A DNA stretch of 64,000 bases from Streptomyces alboniger (GCF_008704395.1 NZ_CP023695.1:2852001-2916000); one strand, 5' to 3'; positions 25,970 to 34,204 are shown, counted from the first letter of the stretch. Program-made: numbers and translations. The notes: generated from the letters alone by a model not told the origin.

Positions 25970-26140
25970 GACGCCTAGGCGACCGCTGAGACGCGGTGTA
26001 CCCGACTGCCGGTCCGACTGCCGGTACGTGATCTTTCGGCATATGCCAGGAGGGGCAAGGTACTCCACGTCCCCTACCCCTGTCCCGGCTTCCCGCAACT
26101 CTCGGGAGGGGAACGCTCACTACCGGTACATATTTCCGCC

Positions 26141-26740
26141 ATGAGCATCTCCCGCGTCCGCGACACCTGTGCCGTCACCGCCGAGGGAGCCGCCTGGCTC
26201 GCCTCCGCCGAAACGTATCCGCGCAGCGCCCTCGCCCACTGGCGCACCCGGCCCAGCGCCCCCGCCGTGCTCCCCTGCGGCTCCGCCTTCGACGTGGTGA
26301 GCGTTCCCGCGGTCTTCGGGCGGCGGATGCTCGACCGGTTATGGGAGGACGGGCCGGGCTCGGGCCCCGTCGCCGCCCATCGCGGCCGCATGCTGCTCTT
26401 CGCCGCCCCCGGCACCGCGCCGCGCCTGCCCTCGCTCCTGGAGTGGGAGGAGTGGGGCTCCGCGGTCCCCTCCGTCCTCTGCCACGGCACGGGGGACGCG
26501 GTCACCGTGCCGCCGCTCGGCGGCGCCCCCGACGCCCCGGCCGACGGGCCCGCCGCCCGCCTCGAATCGCGCTGGCTGGTGGCCCCGGACACCCGCCACC
26601 CCTGGCTGCCGGGCCCCGAGGTGATGCTCTGGGCCTGCGTCCGCGCGGCCCGCTCGGCGGCCTCCTCCGCGGTCCGCATATCGATTTTTCCTGGCGGCGA
26701 TCAGGGTGCTAAGGTCTACGACGTCAGCAGGCGCCGCTAG
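26141..26740 (+). CDS. Prim-Pol N-terminal-like protein with TTA codon, overlapping tRNA-Lys
   Basis: 199 residues from ATG 26141. The pattern DVVSVPAVFGRRMLDRLW...GPVAAHRGRMLLFAAPGTAP...VPPLGG...RWLVAPDTRHPWLPGPEVMLWA marks it as a paralogue of the protein at 16698-17210 and as similar to short actinobacterial primase/polymerase N-terminal-like proteins. The Leu in LDRLWED (26339-26341) is a TTA codon, so translation should depend on bldA. The frame runs on without a stop until TAG inside the tRNA-Lys gene (overlap 10 nt), so the last 15 residues are encoded by the tRNA promoter region. Function unknown. Confidence 0.65.
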   Translation: MSISRVRDTCAVTAEGAAWLASAETYPRSALAHWRTRPSAPAVLPCGSAFDVVSVPAVFGRRMLDRLWEDGPGSGPVAAHRGRMLLFAAPGTAPRLPSLLEWEEWGSAVPSVLCHGTGDAVTVPPLGGAPDAPADGPAARLESRWLVAPDTRHPWLPGPEVMLWACVRAARSAASSAVRISIFPGGDQGAKVYDVSRRR

Positions 26741-26804
26741 CTCAGTTGGTTAGAGCAGCTGACTCTTAATCAGCGGGTCCGGGGTTCGAGTCCCTGGCGG
26801 CGCA
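26731..26804 (+). tRNA. tRNA-Lys (CTT anticodon), copy 1
   Basis: Cloverleaf with acceptor GCGCCGC/GCGGCGC, D arm GCTCAGTTGGTTAGAGC, anticodon stem GCTGA/TCAGC with loop CTCTTAA (anticodon CTT), T arm GGTTCGAGTCC. Identical in sequence to the copies at 41303 and 50323. CCA not encoded. Confidence 0.97.
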
Positions 26805-26813
26805 CAGACAGTG

Positions 26814-26843
26814 AGAAGCCCCTCGTGAGAGCGAGGGGCTTCT
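26814..26843 (+). terminator. terminator of tRNA-Lys copy 1
   Basis: Hairpin AGAAGCCCCTCG (26814-26825) and complement (26832-26843) with a 6-nt loop, nine nt after the tRNA. Confidence 0.85.
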
Positions 26844-26857
26844 TGCATGTGCACCCC

Positions 26858-26901
26858 CATATGGTGCACCTGTAGTGCACGTATGGTGTACCTGCGGTGC
26901 G
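26858..26901. repeat. two tandem 22-bp repeats after tRNA-Lys
   Basis: Units at 26858-26879 and 26880-26901 share TATGGTG(C/T)ACCTG and GTGC blocks; a partial third follows. GTGCAC within unit 1 is palindromic. It sits in the 94-bp stretch between the tRNA terminator and the end of the metalloprotease gene. Confidence 0.7.
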
Positions 26902-26937
26902 TGTGTATGAAGGGCGCGCCTGTGTCCTACGCCCGTC

Positions 26938-28134
26938 TCAGTCCACCGCCACCGTCACCGTCCATGCCCCCGACGCCGTCCGCGCCTCCACCTCCACGCG
27001 TACGTCCTCATCCGGCACCGAGAAGGTCTCCCCCACCCGCACCGGAGCGTCCGCCAGCTGCGGGTACACCGAGTCGCCCCAGCAGGACTCCGACTCCGGG
27101 TGGGCGTCGAGGACCTTGATGGGGCCGCCGCCCGACGCCGTCCCGCCCCGCACCTCGTAGACGAGTACGCCCTCCGTGCAGGTCGCGTGGTCGTTGCCCG
27201 CCGCGCCCCGCGCCTCCAGGGCGATCGCCGTGTCCCGGCCCGTGCGGACCACCGCGAGCCTGGTGCCGCCGAGGGCGCCCCGCACGGCCGGCGACCCCAG
27301 CGGCTCCAGGGTCAGCCGCTCGGCGCCCGCCGCCACACAGCGCACCTGCTGCGGCTCCAGCCAGCCCAGCTTCCACTTGTGCCAGCCGAAGAGGTCGGGG
27401 GCGAGGCCGAACTGGCTGCCCATGAGGTCCCAGTCCCCCACATGGGTGTCCCAGTCGCCCTTGCCGTCGGTCGGCCGGTGGTAGAGGTCGGGCAGGTCGA
27501 AGACGTGACCCGTCTCGTGGGCCAGGACGTTGCGGTCCGGCGGATGCCGCTCGAAGACCGTGACGATGCGCCGGATCTCCGTCCCGTCGGCCCGCATCGG
27601 CCGGTCGAAGTTCACGACCTTCGTGGCGTCCGAGTCGACGCCGGGCGCGTCCGGGTCCGCGACGAAGTAGACGACGTCGTACCGGGAGAAGTCCACGTGC
27701 GGATCGGCGGCGGCCAGGGCGTCGCGCAGATAGGCGGCGCGGCGCTGGGCGTTCCAGTCGCGCTTTATGTCGTACTCCCTGGACCCCCGCGGCATCTGGA
27801 CCCACTCCCGCCGCGGGTCCGGTCGCAGCTCGAACTTTCCGTAGGAGGCCCGGTCGAAGAACTGACTGGTGGCGGGGAAGTGGTCGGCGGCCAGTTCCTC
27901 GGGCGTGGTCGCCGGCGGGGAGTCCGGGAAGGACAGGAAGACCATGACCGCGTTCAGGGTCCTGACCGGGCGGGGATAGGCGGGGTTCCAGGTGTCGAGT
28001 CCTTCCGAGTGGTGCGCGGTGGTGCGGCGCAGCGCGCAGGGGCCGGCGGCGCCCTCAGCGACGGCGGGGGCCGCGACGAGCGAGGTGGCGGCCAGGGCGG
28101 TCAGCGAGGTGAGCAGCGCCGCGGTGCTGCGCAA
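26938..28134 (-). CDS. secreted M6-family zinc metalloprotease
   Basis: 398 residues from TTG 28134. That start has GGAGGG seven nt upstream and yields a clean signal peptide (RSTAALLTSLTALAATSLVA, then APAVAEG). A GTG at 28272 would add a 46-residue Pro/Trp-rich leader made of hexapeptide repeats. The zinc site is LAHETGHVFDLPDLY (HExxHxxxxxxxD) with the downstream Met-turn-like DLMGSQFG, as in immune inhibitor A peptidases. Two Cys pairs suggest disulfides. Likely an extracellular protein-degrading enzyme. Divergent from cdgA. Confidence 0.85.
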   Translation of the reverse strand: MRSTAALLTSLTALAATSLVAAPAVAEGAAGPCALRRTTAHHSEGLDTWNPAYPRPVRTLNAVMVFLSFPDSPPATTPEELAADHFPATSQFFDRASYGKFELRPDPRREWVQMPRGSREYDIKRDWNAQRRAAYLRDALAAADPHVDFSRYDVVYFVADPDAPGVDSDATKVVNFDRPMRADGTEIRRIVTVFERHPPDRNVLAHETGHVFDLPDLYHRPTDGKGDWDTHVGDWDLMGSQFGLAPDLFGWHKWKLGWLEPQQVRCVAAGAERLTLEPLGSPAVRGALGGTRLAVVRTGRDTAIALEARGAAGNDHATCTEGVLVYEVRGGTASGGGPIKVLDAHPESESCWGDSVYPQLADAPVRVGETFSVPDEDVRVEVEARTASGAWTVTVAVD

Positions 28135-28137
28135 CCG

Positions 28138-28209
28138 GGGGTCCCTCCACGGCTTGGGATCCCCCCATGGCCCGGGATCCCTCCATGGCCTGGGGTTCCT
28201 CCCTCCACG
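28138..28209. repeat. four tandem 18-bp repeats at the metalloprotease start
   Basis: Units at 28138-28155, 28156-28173, 28174-28191 and 28192-28209, consensus GGGATCCCTCCATGGCCT. On the minus strand each unit contains a GGAGGG-like ribosome binding sequence, and they encode in-frame hexapeptides (WRDPGP, WGDPKP, WRDPRL) if the upstream start is used. Confidence 0.85.
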
Positions 28210-28598
28210 GGTGAGTCCCCTACGGGGGAGCTGACGCGGCACGTCGACCTCCGGGTGCGGAATGCGGGACACCCCACCCACCTTGTGTTGATTTGTATAA
28301 TTTCGCCCTGTTTGTCTGGCCCTTCCGGGTGAGAGGGGTACGGCGGGGCGACACCCCGACCGCTCACGGAACGTCACAAGCGATCGGGCCGTGACGGAAC
28401 CAGTTCACTGCCGAGCAGAAACGATCTGCCATCGGTGGTGGGCCACCCCGCGTCCCGCGCCATGGCTGGATAGGGCATCTGGTGGACCTCTATGATCGGC
28501 ACACTTTCCTGCGCGGGCCCGGCCCCACACCGCCGCCCGCCACCTGCCCGCCGCCCGACGAGACCTGTTCGAGAACAACTGCACTGCGGGAGCAAGCG
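28210..28598. promoter_or_regulatory. divergent promoter region of metalloprotease and cdgA
   Basis: An AT-rich spot with a perfect TATAAT at 28296-28301, unusual in this genome, without a clear -35 at 17 nt on the plus strand. An inverted repeat CGTCAC/GTGACG (28372-28377 and 28391-28396, 13-nt spacer) lies nearer cdgA. cdgA genes are known BldD targets, but these arms do not match the compact BldD box I would expect. No gene seen otherwise. Confidence 0.45.
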
Positions 28599-30416
28599 GT
28601 GAACGGAACGTCCCAAGGGCCCACCCCCACGGCGGCCACCACACCCGGCCGAGCCCGTCCTGTCGTCACGGAGCGTCGCGCCCCGGAGCGGGCCGATTAC
28701 CACGGCGCCTTCGTCCACGCCCCCCTCCCCCTCGCCGTCGTCGACAGCGAGGGTCTTGTCGTCAGCGCCAACCACGCCCTGGACGCGCTCCTCGGCGCCG
28801 CCCCGGGGACGCTCGGCGGCCGCGTCGCCGCCGACCTCGTCGACCTGGCCTCCGACGCCCGCGCCTGGCACGCGTACCGCGAGGTGCTCCGCGGCCGGCA
28901 GGCCAAGCTGCGCTGCACGCGGCGCCTGAAGCACCCCGACGGGCACTCCCTGTGGGTGCAGGTCACGGTCTCGCCGATGCCGGAGTCCGCGGAGCGGGGC
29001 GAGGGCAGGACCGTGCTGCTCGCCGCCGCCGACATCAGCGCGCGCCGCGAGTTGCAGGCCCGGCTGCGCCACGTACAGATGCACGACCCCGTGACCCGGC
29101 TGCCCAACCGCAACCTCTTCTTCGAGCGGCTCGCCTCAGCGCTCGAAGCGGGCGCCTACGACGACACGAGCACCGGCCGGATCGGCCTCTGCTATCTGGA
29201 CCTCGACGGCTTCAAGGCGGTCAACGACACCCTCGGCCACCGGATCGGCGACCGGCTGCTCGCCGCCGTCGCGGAGCGGCTCACGCGCTGCGCCGACCAG
29301 GCCGGGTACGGCGCGGTGACGGCGCCGCTGGTGGCGCGCCTCGGGGGCGACGAGTTCGCGCTGCTCGTCGAGGACTCGACGGGGACGGAGCAGTTGACGG
29401 ACCTCGCCGACGCGGCCCTGAAGGCGTTGCAGGAACCCTTCGACCTGGCCGGCCAGCGGCTCTCCGTCTCCGCCTCCATCGGCGTGGTGGAGCGGCGCGC
29501 CGCGGGCACCTCCACGACAGGGCTCATGCAGGCCGCCGACACCACGCTGTACTGGGCGAAGACGGACGGCAAGGCCCGCTGGACGCTCTTCGACCCCGAG
29601 CGCAACGCGCACCGCATGACCCGTCAGACGCTCTCCAGCTCGCTGCGGCCCGCCGTGGAGCGCGACGAATTCGTCCTGGAATACCAGCCGTTGGTCGGCC
29701 TCGACGACGAGCGGGTGCGGGGCGTAGAGGCGCTGGTGCGCTGGCGGCACCCGCAGTTCGGGCTGCTGACGCCGAATCGGTTCATCGGACTGGCCGAGGA
29801 GGACGGGTCGATCGTGCAGCTCGGCCGCTGGGTGCTGCGGACCGCCTGCCGGCAGGCTCGGCGGTGGCAGCTGGCGCATCCGGAGCGGGAGCCGGTGTTC
29901 GTCAGCGTGAACGTGGCGGTGCGGCAGGTGTGGGACTCCGACCTGGTGGCGGACGTGGCGGAGATCCTCGCCGAGACCGGCCTCCCGGCGCGGCTGCTCC
30001 AGCTGGAGCTGACCGAGTCCGCGGTCATGGGCTCGGCGGGCCGGCCGCTTCAGGCCCTCCAGGCGCTCAGCGACATGGGCGTACGGATCGCCATCGACGA
30101 CTTCGGGACGGGGTATTCGAACCTGGCGTACCTGAGCCGTCTCCCGGTGTCCGTCCTGAAGCTGGACGGGTCCTTCGTACGGGGCTTCCAGTACGAGGAG
30201 GGGGAGGCGCACAGCAACCCCGCCGACGCGGTCATCGTCGAGGCCTTGGTCCGGCTCGCCCACCGGCTGGGGATCACGGTGACGGCGGAGTGCGTGGAGA
30301 CCGCGGCGCAGGCTGCGCGGCTTCGGCGGATCGGCTGCGATACGGGGCAGGGGTGGCTCTACTCCCGGCCGGTGCCGGCGGATCGTATCTCCGCGCGGCT
30401 GCGGAGCGCGCCCTAG
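28599..30416 (+). CDS. cdgA: CdgA-type c-di-GMP enzyme: PAS-GGDEF-EAL
   Basis: 605 residues from GTG 28599 (GGGAG six nt upstream); a GTG at 28482 would add 39 residues. PAS domain (about 38-150, FVHAPLPLAVVDSEG to VLLAAADISARRE). GGDEF domain with intact Gly-Gly-Asp-Glu-Phe at 249-253, after LDLDGFKAVNDTLGH. EAL domain with Glu377-Ala-Leu (GVEALVRWRHP), DDFGTGYSNLAYL and ECVETAAQ. Both diguanylate cyclase and phosphodiesterase motifs are complete, so either or both activities are possible. No membrane span. Position matches SCO2817 (cdgA) as I remember it. c-di-GMP controls BldD and so the vegetative-to-aerial switch. Confidence 0.88.
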   Translation: MNGTSQGPTPTAATTPGRARPVVTERRAPERADYHGAFVHAPLPLAVVDSEGLVVSANHALDALLGAAPGTLGGRVAADLVDLASDARAWHAYREVLRGRQAKLRCTRRLKHPDGHSLWVQVTVSPMPESAERGEGRTVLLAAADISARRELQARLRHVQMHDPVTRLPNRNLFFERLASALEAGAYDDTSTGRIGLCYLDLDGFKAVNDTLGHRIGDRLLAAVAERLTRCADQAGYGAVTAPLVARLGGDEFALLVEDSTGTEQLTDLADAALKALQEPFDLAGQRLSVSASIGVVERRAAGTSTTGLMQAADTTLYWAKTDGKARWTLFDPERNAHRMTRQTLSSSLRPAVERDEFVLEYQPLVGLDDERVRGVEALVRWRHPQFGLLTPNRFIGLAEEDGSIVQLGRWVLRTACRQARRWQLAHPEREPVFVSVNVAVRQVWDSDLVADVAEILAETGLPARLLQLELTESAVMGSAGRPLQALQALSDMGVRIAIDDFGTGYSNLAYLSRLPVSVLKLDGSFVRGFQYEEGEAHSNPADAVIVEALVRLAHRLGITVTAECVETAAQAARLRRIGCDTGQGWLYSRPVPADRISARLRSAP

Positions 30417-30661
30417 GGGGCGCGGGGAACTGCGCACTCAGCCCTCTGCGGGCCGCACGGGTCGGTCAACGGCACCCCGCAGACGCGACCGCCCGCACGT
30501 GCGGGTCTCACTGGGTTGCTCGCGCAGTTCCCCGCGCCCCTTACGGGGCGCTCCACACACCGCCCACCTCAAACGTGCCCCGAAGGGGCGCGGGGAACTG
30601 CGCGCTCAGCCACATACGGCCCGCACCGGCCGAAGGCCAGAACCCCGCAGACGCGACCGGC
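30415..30661. repeat. Streptomyces interspersed GC-rich repeat, copies 2-4
   Basis: Three arm blocks: GGGGCGCGGGGAACTGCGC near 30417-30435, its inverse GCGCAGTTCCCCGCGCCCC near 30522-30540, and the forward block again near 30583-30601. Each forward block is followed about 50 nt later by ACCCCGCAGACGCGACC (near 30472 and 30642). The 250-bp stretch between the convergent cdgA and oxidoreductase genes is made wholly of these units. Same family as 12915-13000. Confidence 0.85.
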
Positions 30662-30666
30662 GGTGC

Positions 30667-31782
30667 TTATGCCCCCGGCAAGTGATACGCGTCGGCGATG
30701 AGTTCGTACGAGCGCAGGCGGACCTCGCCACTGTGCGCGTTGCCGGTGATCATCAGTTCGTCCGCGCCCGTCCGCTTGGCCAGGTCGTCCAGGCCCGTGC
30801 GGACCTGATCGGCGGTGCCGTGGATGACGTTGGAGTTCCAGTTGTCGACGAACTCCCGCTCCATCTCGCTGAAGGCGTACGCCTCCGCCTCCTCCGGCGT
30901 GGGGACCAGGCCGGGGCGGCCCGTGCGCAGGCGGACCATGTTCAGGGCCGCGGCCCTGACCTGGCGGCGGGCCTCGTTCTCGTCGTCGGTCGCCAGCGCC
31001 GATACGCCGATGAGGGCGTAGGGGGCGTCGAGGGCCGCGGAGGGCTTGAACGACTCACGGTAGAGGTCGAGCGCCGGGATGGTGTTCTGCGCGGAGAAGT
31101 GGTGCGCGAAGGCGAACGGCAGGCCGAGCACCCCGGCGAGGCGGGCGCTGAAGCCCGAGGAGCCGAGCAGCCACAGCGGCGGGCGGTGCGGGGACTGGAC
31201 GCCGCCGGGCGAGGTCGCCTGGATGGGGCCGGGCACGGCGTGGATGCGCCGGTAGGGGTGGCCGTCAGGGAAGTCGTCGTCCAGGAAGCGGGTGAGTTCG
31301 GCGAGCTGCTGCGGGAAGTCGTCGGCGCCTTCGTTCAGGCGGTCGGTGCGGCGCAGGGCGGCGGCGGTGGCACCGTCCGTGCCGGGCGCTCGGCCGAGGC
31401 CCAGGTCGACGCGGCCCGGGGCCATCGCCTCCAGGGTGCCGAACTGCTCGGCGATGACGAGCGGCGCGTGGTTGGGCAGCATGACGCCGCCCGAGCCGAG
31501 CCTGATGCGGCCGGTGTGGGCGGCGAGGTGGGCGAGGATCACGGCAGGAGAGGACGAGGCGACGCCCGGCATGGAGTGGTGCTCGGCCACCCAGTAGCGG
31601 TGGTAGCCGCGGGCCTCGGTGAGCTTGGCGATCCCGACGCTGGTCCGCAGCGCGTCGGTGGCGGTGCGCCCGGCGCCGACCGTGACGAGGTCGAGCACGG
31701 ACAGGGGCACGGGCGCGGTGCCCTGCCGCTCGCCGCGGATGCCGTCGTCGCGGTTGCCGTCGCCGGTCGGGTCCACTGTCAC
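30667..31782 (-). CDS. LLM-class flavin-dependent oxidoreductase
   Basis: 371 residues, luciferase-like TIM barrel using FMNH2 or F420. GTG at 31782 is preceded by AGGAGG with an 8-nt gap. Family segments: PLSVLDLVTVGAG, GYHRYWVAEHHSMPGVASSSPAVILAHLAA, IRLGSGGVMLPNHAPLVIAEQFGTL, GRVDLGLGRAPGTDG. It resembles the YhbW/MsnO8 group often annotated alkanal monooxygenase-like. Substrate and cofactor preference unknown. A polar N-terminal tail of about 25 residues precedes the barrel. Confidence 0.88.
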   Translation of the reverse strand: MTVDPTGDGNRDDGIRGERQGTAPVPLSVLDLVTVGAGRTATDALRTSVGIAKLTEARGYHRYWVAEHHSMPGVASSSPAVILAHLAAHTGRIRLGSGGVMLPNHAPLVIAEQFGTLEAMAPGRVDLGLGRAPGTDGATAAALRRTDRLNEGADDFPQQLAELTRFLDDDFPDGHPYRRIHAVPGPIQATSPGGVQSPHRPPLWLLGSSGFSARLAGVLGLPFAFAHHFSAQNTIPALDLYRESFKPSAALDAPYALIGVSALATDDENEARRQVRAAALNMVRLRTGRPGLVPTPEEAEAYAFSEMEREFVDNWNSNVIHGTADQVRTGLDDLAKRTGADELMITGNAHSGEVRLRSYELIADAYHLPGA

Positions 31783-31876
31783 TGGGGGTGCCTCCTGCAC
31801 TGCGTACGTACGTCACGTGGGTACGCAAGCGCCAACAGGAGGCTCACTCCGTTTATTCCCGCGCTACCGTGCCGCC

Positions 31877-32125
31877 ATGGCTGATCCCCTGAAGACCCTC
31901 GTCGACGGAGTCGAGGTCGAGGTGCCCAACACCCTCCCGGACATCCGCGCCGCCCTGCCCGAGGAGCGGCGCGCGGAGTTCGACCGGGCCATCAACGAAG
32001 CCGGGGTCGACGAGATCCACGCCGTGATGCGCCACTGGATGCTGGAGGCGGTGCCCGATCCCGACGCCGAGGCCCGGCTCGCCCGGCTGGCCTCCGACGA
32101 GGCCGAGAGGCGGGGCACGTCGTGA
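31877..32125 (+). CDS. putative antitoxin of a type II pair
   Basis: 82 residues, ATG 31877, acidic and helical (LPDIRAALPEERRAEFDRAI, HAVMRHWMLEAV). Its stop overlaps the start of the RelE/ParE-like gene as GTGA. Size, charge and the overlap fit an antitoxin, but I cannot assign the DNA-binding fold. Confidence 0.6.
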   Translation: MADPLKTLVDGVEVEVPNTLPDIRAALPEERRAEFDRAINEAGVDEIHAVMRHWMLEAVPDPDAEARLARLASDEAERRGTS

Positions 32126-32382
32126 GCCCTCGCCACCGCAGGAGCCACCGCGTCACCTACGCGCCGCCCGCCGACGACACCCTCGCCAAGATGGGCGACG
32201 CCGAGGCGTTCCGCGCCGCCCTCGCCCGCACCATCGGCCGGGACCCGTACGGCCACGGCTCGACGCCCGTGCGGGGCGAGCAGGACCGCAGGGAGGTGAC
32301 GGTCGAGGGCGCCATCGTCCTGTACTACGTCTCCGCGTCGGTCCAGACGTTAACGGTGGTCAGGCTGATCCTCAGCCCCTGA
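32122..32382 (+). CDS. RelE/ParE-like putative toxin with TTA codon
   Basis: 86 residues from GTG 32122. The pattern VTYAPPADDTLAKM...DPYGHGSTPVRGEQDRREVTV...VLYYVSASVQTLTVVRLI follows short actinobacterial RelE/ParE-family toxins (N-terminal helices, basic central loop, C-terminal beta strands). The Leu in VQTLTVV is TTA (32350-32352), an uncommon codon that would place synthesis under bldA. Its end overlaps the convergent racemase-like gene by 11 bp. Ribonuclease or gyrase toxicity is not shown by sequence. Confidence 0.6.
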   Translation: MSPRHRRSHRVTYAPPADDTLAKMGDAEAFRAALARTIGRDPYGHGSTPVRGEQDRREVTVEGAIVLYYVSASVQTLTVVRLILSP

Positions 32383-33109
32383 CCTGTACCAGTGGTTCCT
32401 TCGTGAACAGGGAGCCCAGCTCAGGGGCGTTCACCCGGCGCTCGGCGAGCCGCAGGGCCTCCCAGACGGTGACCTGGTTGGCCGTCAGGACCGGTTTGCC
32501 GAGGGCCGCCTCCAGGTCGCGTACGTACGCCGCCGTGTGCAGGGCCGTGTCGGGCAGGAGCACCGCCCGGGCGTCCGGGTGGTCGCCGTCGCGGGCCAGC
32601 GCGAGGACCTCGTCGCGGCCCCAGGTGCCGACCTCCGCTGCCGTGATGACGCCGCTCCCCCGCACCGCCACGACCTCCACGCCCGCCGACTTCAGGAACG
32701 CCGAGAAGTGCCCGGCCACATCGTCCGGATACGTCGCCGCGATCGCGACGCGGGCCGCGCCCACCTCCCGTACGGCGTGGGCGAAGGCGAACGAGGTCGA
32801 CGAGGCGGGCAGGCCCGCCGCCCGGGCGAGATCGCGGACCTGGTCGTGCGCGCCCTCCCAGCCGCGGACGAAGCTGCCGCTGGTGCAGGCCCAGACCACC
32901 GCCTCCGCGCCGGAGAGCCGCAGCTCCTCGACGCCGGCGGCGAGCCGCGCGGCCGAGCCCATCTCCAGGAGCGCGTCGACCCGGTGCGCGTCCTCGCCGA
33001 TGTCCGTGTGGACGACCTGGAGCCGGACATCGCTGCCGAGCATCTGCTCCATGCGGGGGTAGTCGTCCTCGGCCGAGTGCCCCGGGTAGAGAAATCCGAG
33101 TGCCGTCAC
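32372..33109 (-). CDS. maleate isomerase/Asp-Glu racemase-like protein lacking the second Cys
   Basis: 245 residues from GTG 33109 (GGAGG upstream), overlapping the stop of the gene before it by 4 nt. Fold of the maleate cis-trans isomerase/arylmalonate decarboxylase/Asp-Glu racemase superfamily: TALGFLYPGHSAEDDYPRME, VVWACTSGSFVRGWEG (first active-site Cys), VTVWEALRLAE near the end. Where family members have SCTNL-type second Cys this protein has LLPDTALHT, so two-base racemase/isomerase chemistry looks impossible alone. It may be a single-Cys enzyme or a partner subunit of the adjacent two-Cys paralogue. Confidence 0.78.
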   Translation of the reverse strand: MTALGFLYPGHSAEDDYPRMEQMLGSDVRLQVVHTDIGEDAHRVDALLEMGSAARLAAGVEELRLSGAEAVVWACTSGSFVRGWEGAHDQVRDLARAAGLPASSTSFAFAHAVREVGAARVAIAATYPDDVAGHFSAFLKSAGVEVVAVRGSGVITAAEVGTWGRDEVLALARDGDHPDARAVLLPDTALHTAAYVRDLEAALGKPVLTANQVTVWEALRLAERRVNAPELGSLFTKEPLVQVRG

Positions 33110-33960
33110 GTCCAGCCTCCTCCTTCTGCGGTTGGTCCCGCCGGTGGTCCTGCCGGTGGTCCTGCGGTGGGCCCTTCGGGCAGGCCCTGGGAGGGCGGCG
33201 GGTTCAGCGGGCTCGCGCCCGGCCGCGCCCCCGGGTCGATCAGTGCCTGGTAAGGCCCTACCGCACGCGTACCCAGCCGACGCAGCGCCGACCACATCGT
33301 CACCTGGTTCGCCGAGATCACCGGCATGCGCAGTTCCGCTTCCAGTTGCGGGATCACGTCGTACGTGGGGAGGTTCGTACAGCTGATGAAGAGGGCGTCC
33401 ACCCCGTCCCGGACCGCGCGGCGCGCCATGTCGGCCACGTCCCGGTAGGAGACCTTCCAGATGTGCCGGGTCAGGCCGAGGTAGGCGCGGGCGGTGACCG
33501 AGACGCCCGCCTCGGCGAGGTACTCCTCCAGGGCCTGCGTCACCGACCAGGTGTAGGGCGTGACGAGCGCGATGTGCCGGGCGCCCAGCTCGTCCAGGGC
33601 CTCCAGGAGCGCGCCCGACGTGGTCACCGAGGCGACCGCGCCCTCGCGGGTCATGGCCTCGCACATCGCCCGCTCCCCCGCGGTGCCGCCGACGAAGCTG
33701 CCCGACGTACAGGCGTACGCGAGGACTTCGGGCTCGGCGACGGTCAGCGCGCGAACCGCGTCGGCGAGCGTCTCGTGCTCGCTGACCAGGCGCGCCAGGT
33801 CCAGGCTGACCTCGACCGGCACGTACGGGGTGCGGGTCAGATGGAGGGAGACCTCGTCCGGGACCCAGCGCCACAGTTCGCGGTCGAGGGCGAAGTCGAA
33901 AGGGGCGACGACACCGACACCTCGTTGTGGGTGCGGTCCGCCGAGGAAGGAGACGTCCAT
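33106..33960 (-). CDS. maleate isomerase/Asp-Glu racemase-like enzyme
   Basis: 284 residues, ATG 33960. Both catalytic Cys regions are present: LAYACTSGSFVGGTAG and LFISCTNLPTYDVIP. SANQVTMWSALRRLG is also typical. A Gly/Pro-rich C-terminal tail (about 255-284) is low complexity. Superfamily members isomerise maleate, decarboxylate arylmalonates or racemise amino acids; EutA of ectoine degradation also belongs here. First gene of a two-gene transcript, divergent from the dehydrogenase-amidase pair. Confidence 0.82.
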   Translation of the reverse strand: MDVSFLGGPHPQRGVGVVAPFDFALDRELWRWVPDEVSLHLTRTPYVPVEVSLDLARLVSEHETLADAVRALTVAEPEVLAYACTSGSFVGGTAGERAMCEAMTREGAVASVTTSGALLEALDELGARHIALVTPYTWSVTQALEEYLAEAGVSVTARAYLGLTRHIWKVSYRDVADMARRAVRDGVDALFISCTNLPTYDVIPQLEAELRMPVISANQVTMWSALRRLGTRAVGPYQALIDPGARPGASPLNPPPSQGLPEGPTAGPPAGPPAGPTAEGGGWT

Positions 33961-34204
33961 GAGCAGGCCCCGAGTTCATGCGTGGTGAGCAGGGACCGGC
34001 CGGGGGCCGGGGACGAGCGATGCCGGCGACGCGCCGGGACGTCGGGACGGGGGAGGAGCACTCGGTTGTCGCAATGCCGGTACGGCTGTGCCTCTGTTGA
34101 CGAAGGTAGGTTCGGGTGCGAGCGTGGTCAATCCGCACATCTCAGACGGCCGAGCCGTACCTCTTCAGGGAAGCGGAACCTCATTGCGAAACGGTTTCCC
34201 CACG

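Noticed and set aside
26731..26804. Integrated element at tRNA-Lys
   Set aside because: No integrase, excisionase or duplicated tRNA 3' end near any of the three copies.
28372..28396. BldD box upstream of cdgA
   Set aside because: CGTCAC-N13-GTGACG has a spacer too long for the compact BldD consensus; kept only as an unassigned inverted repeat.
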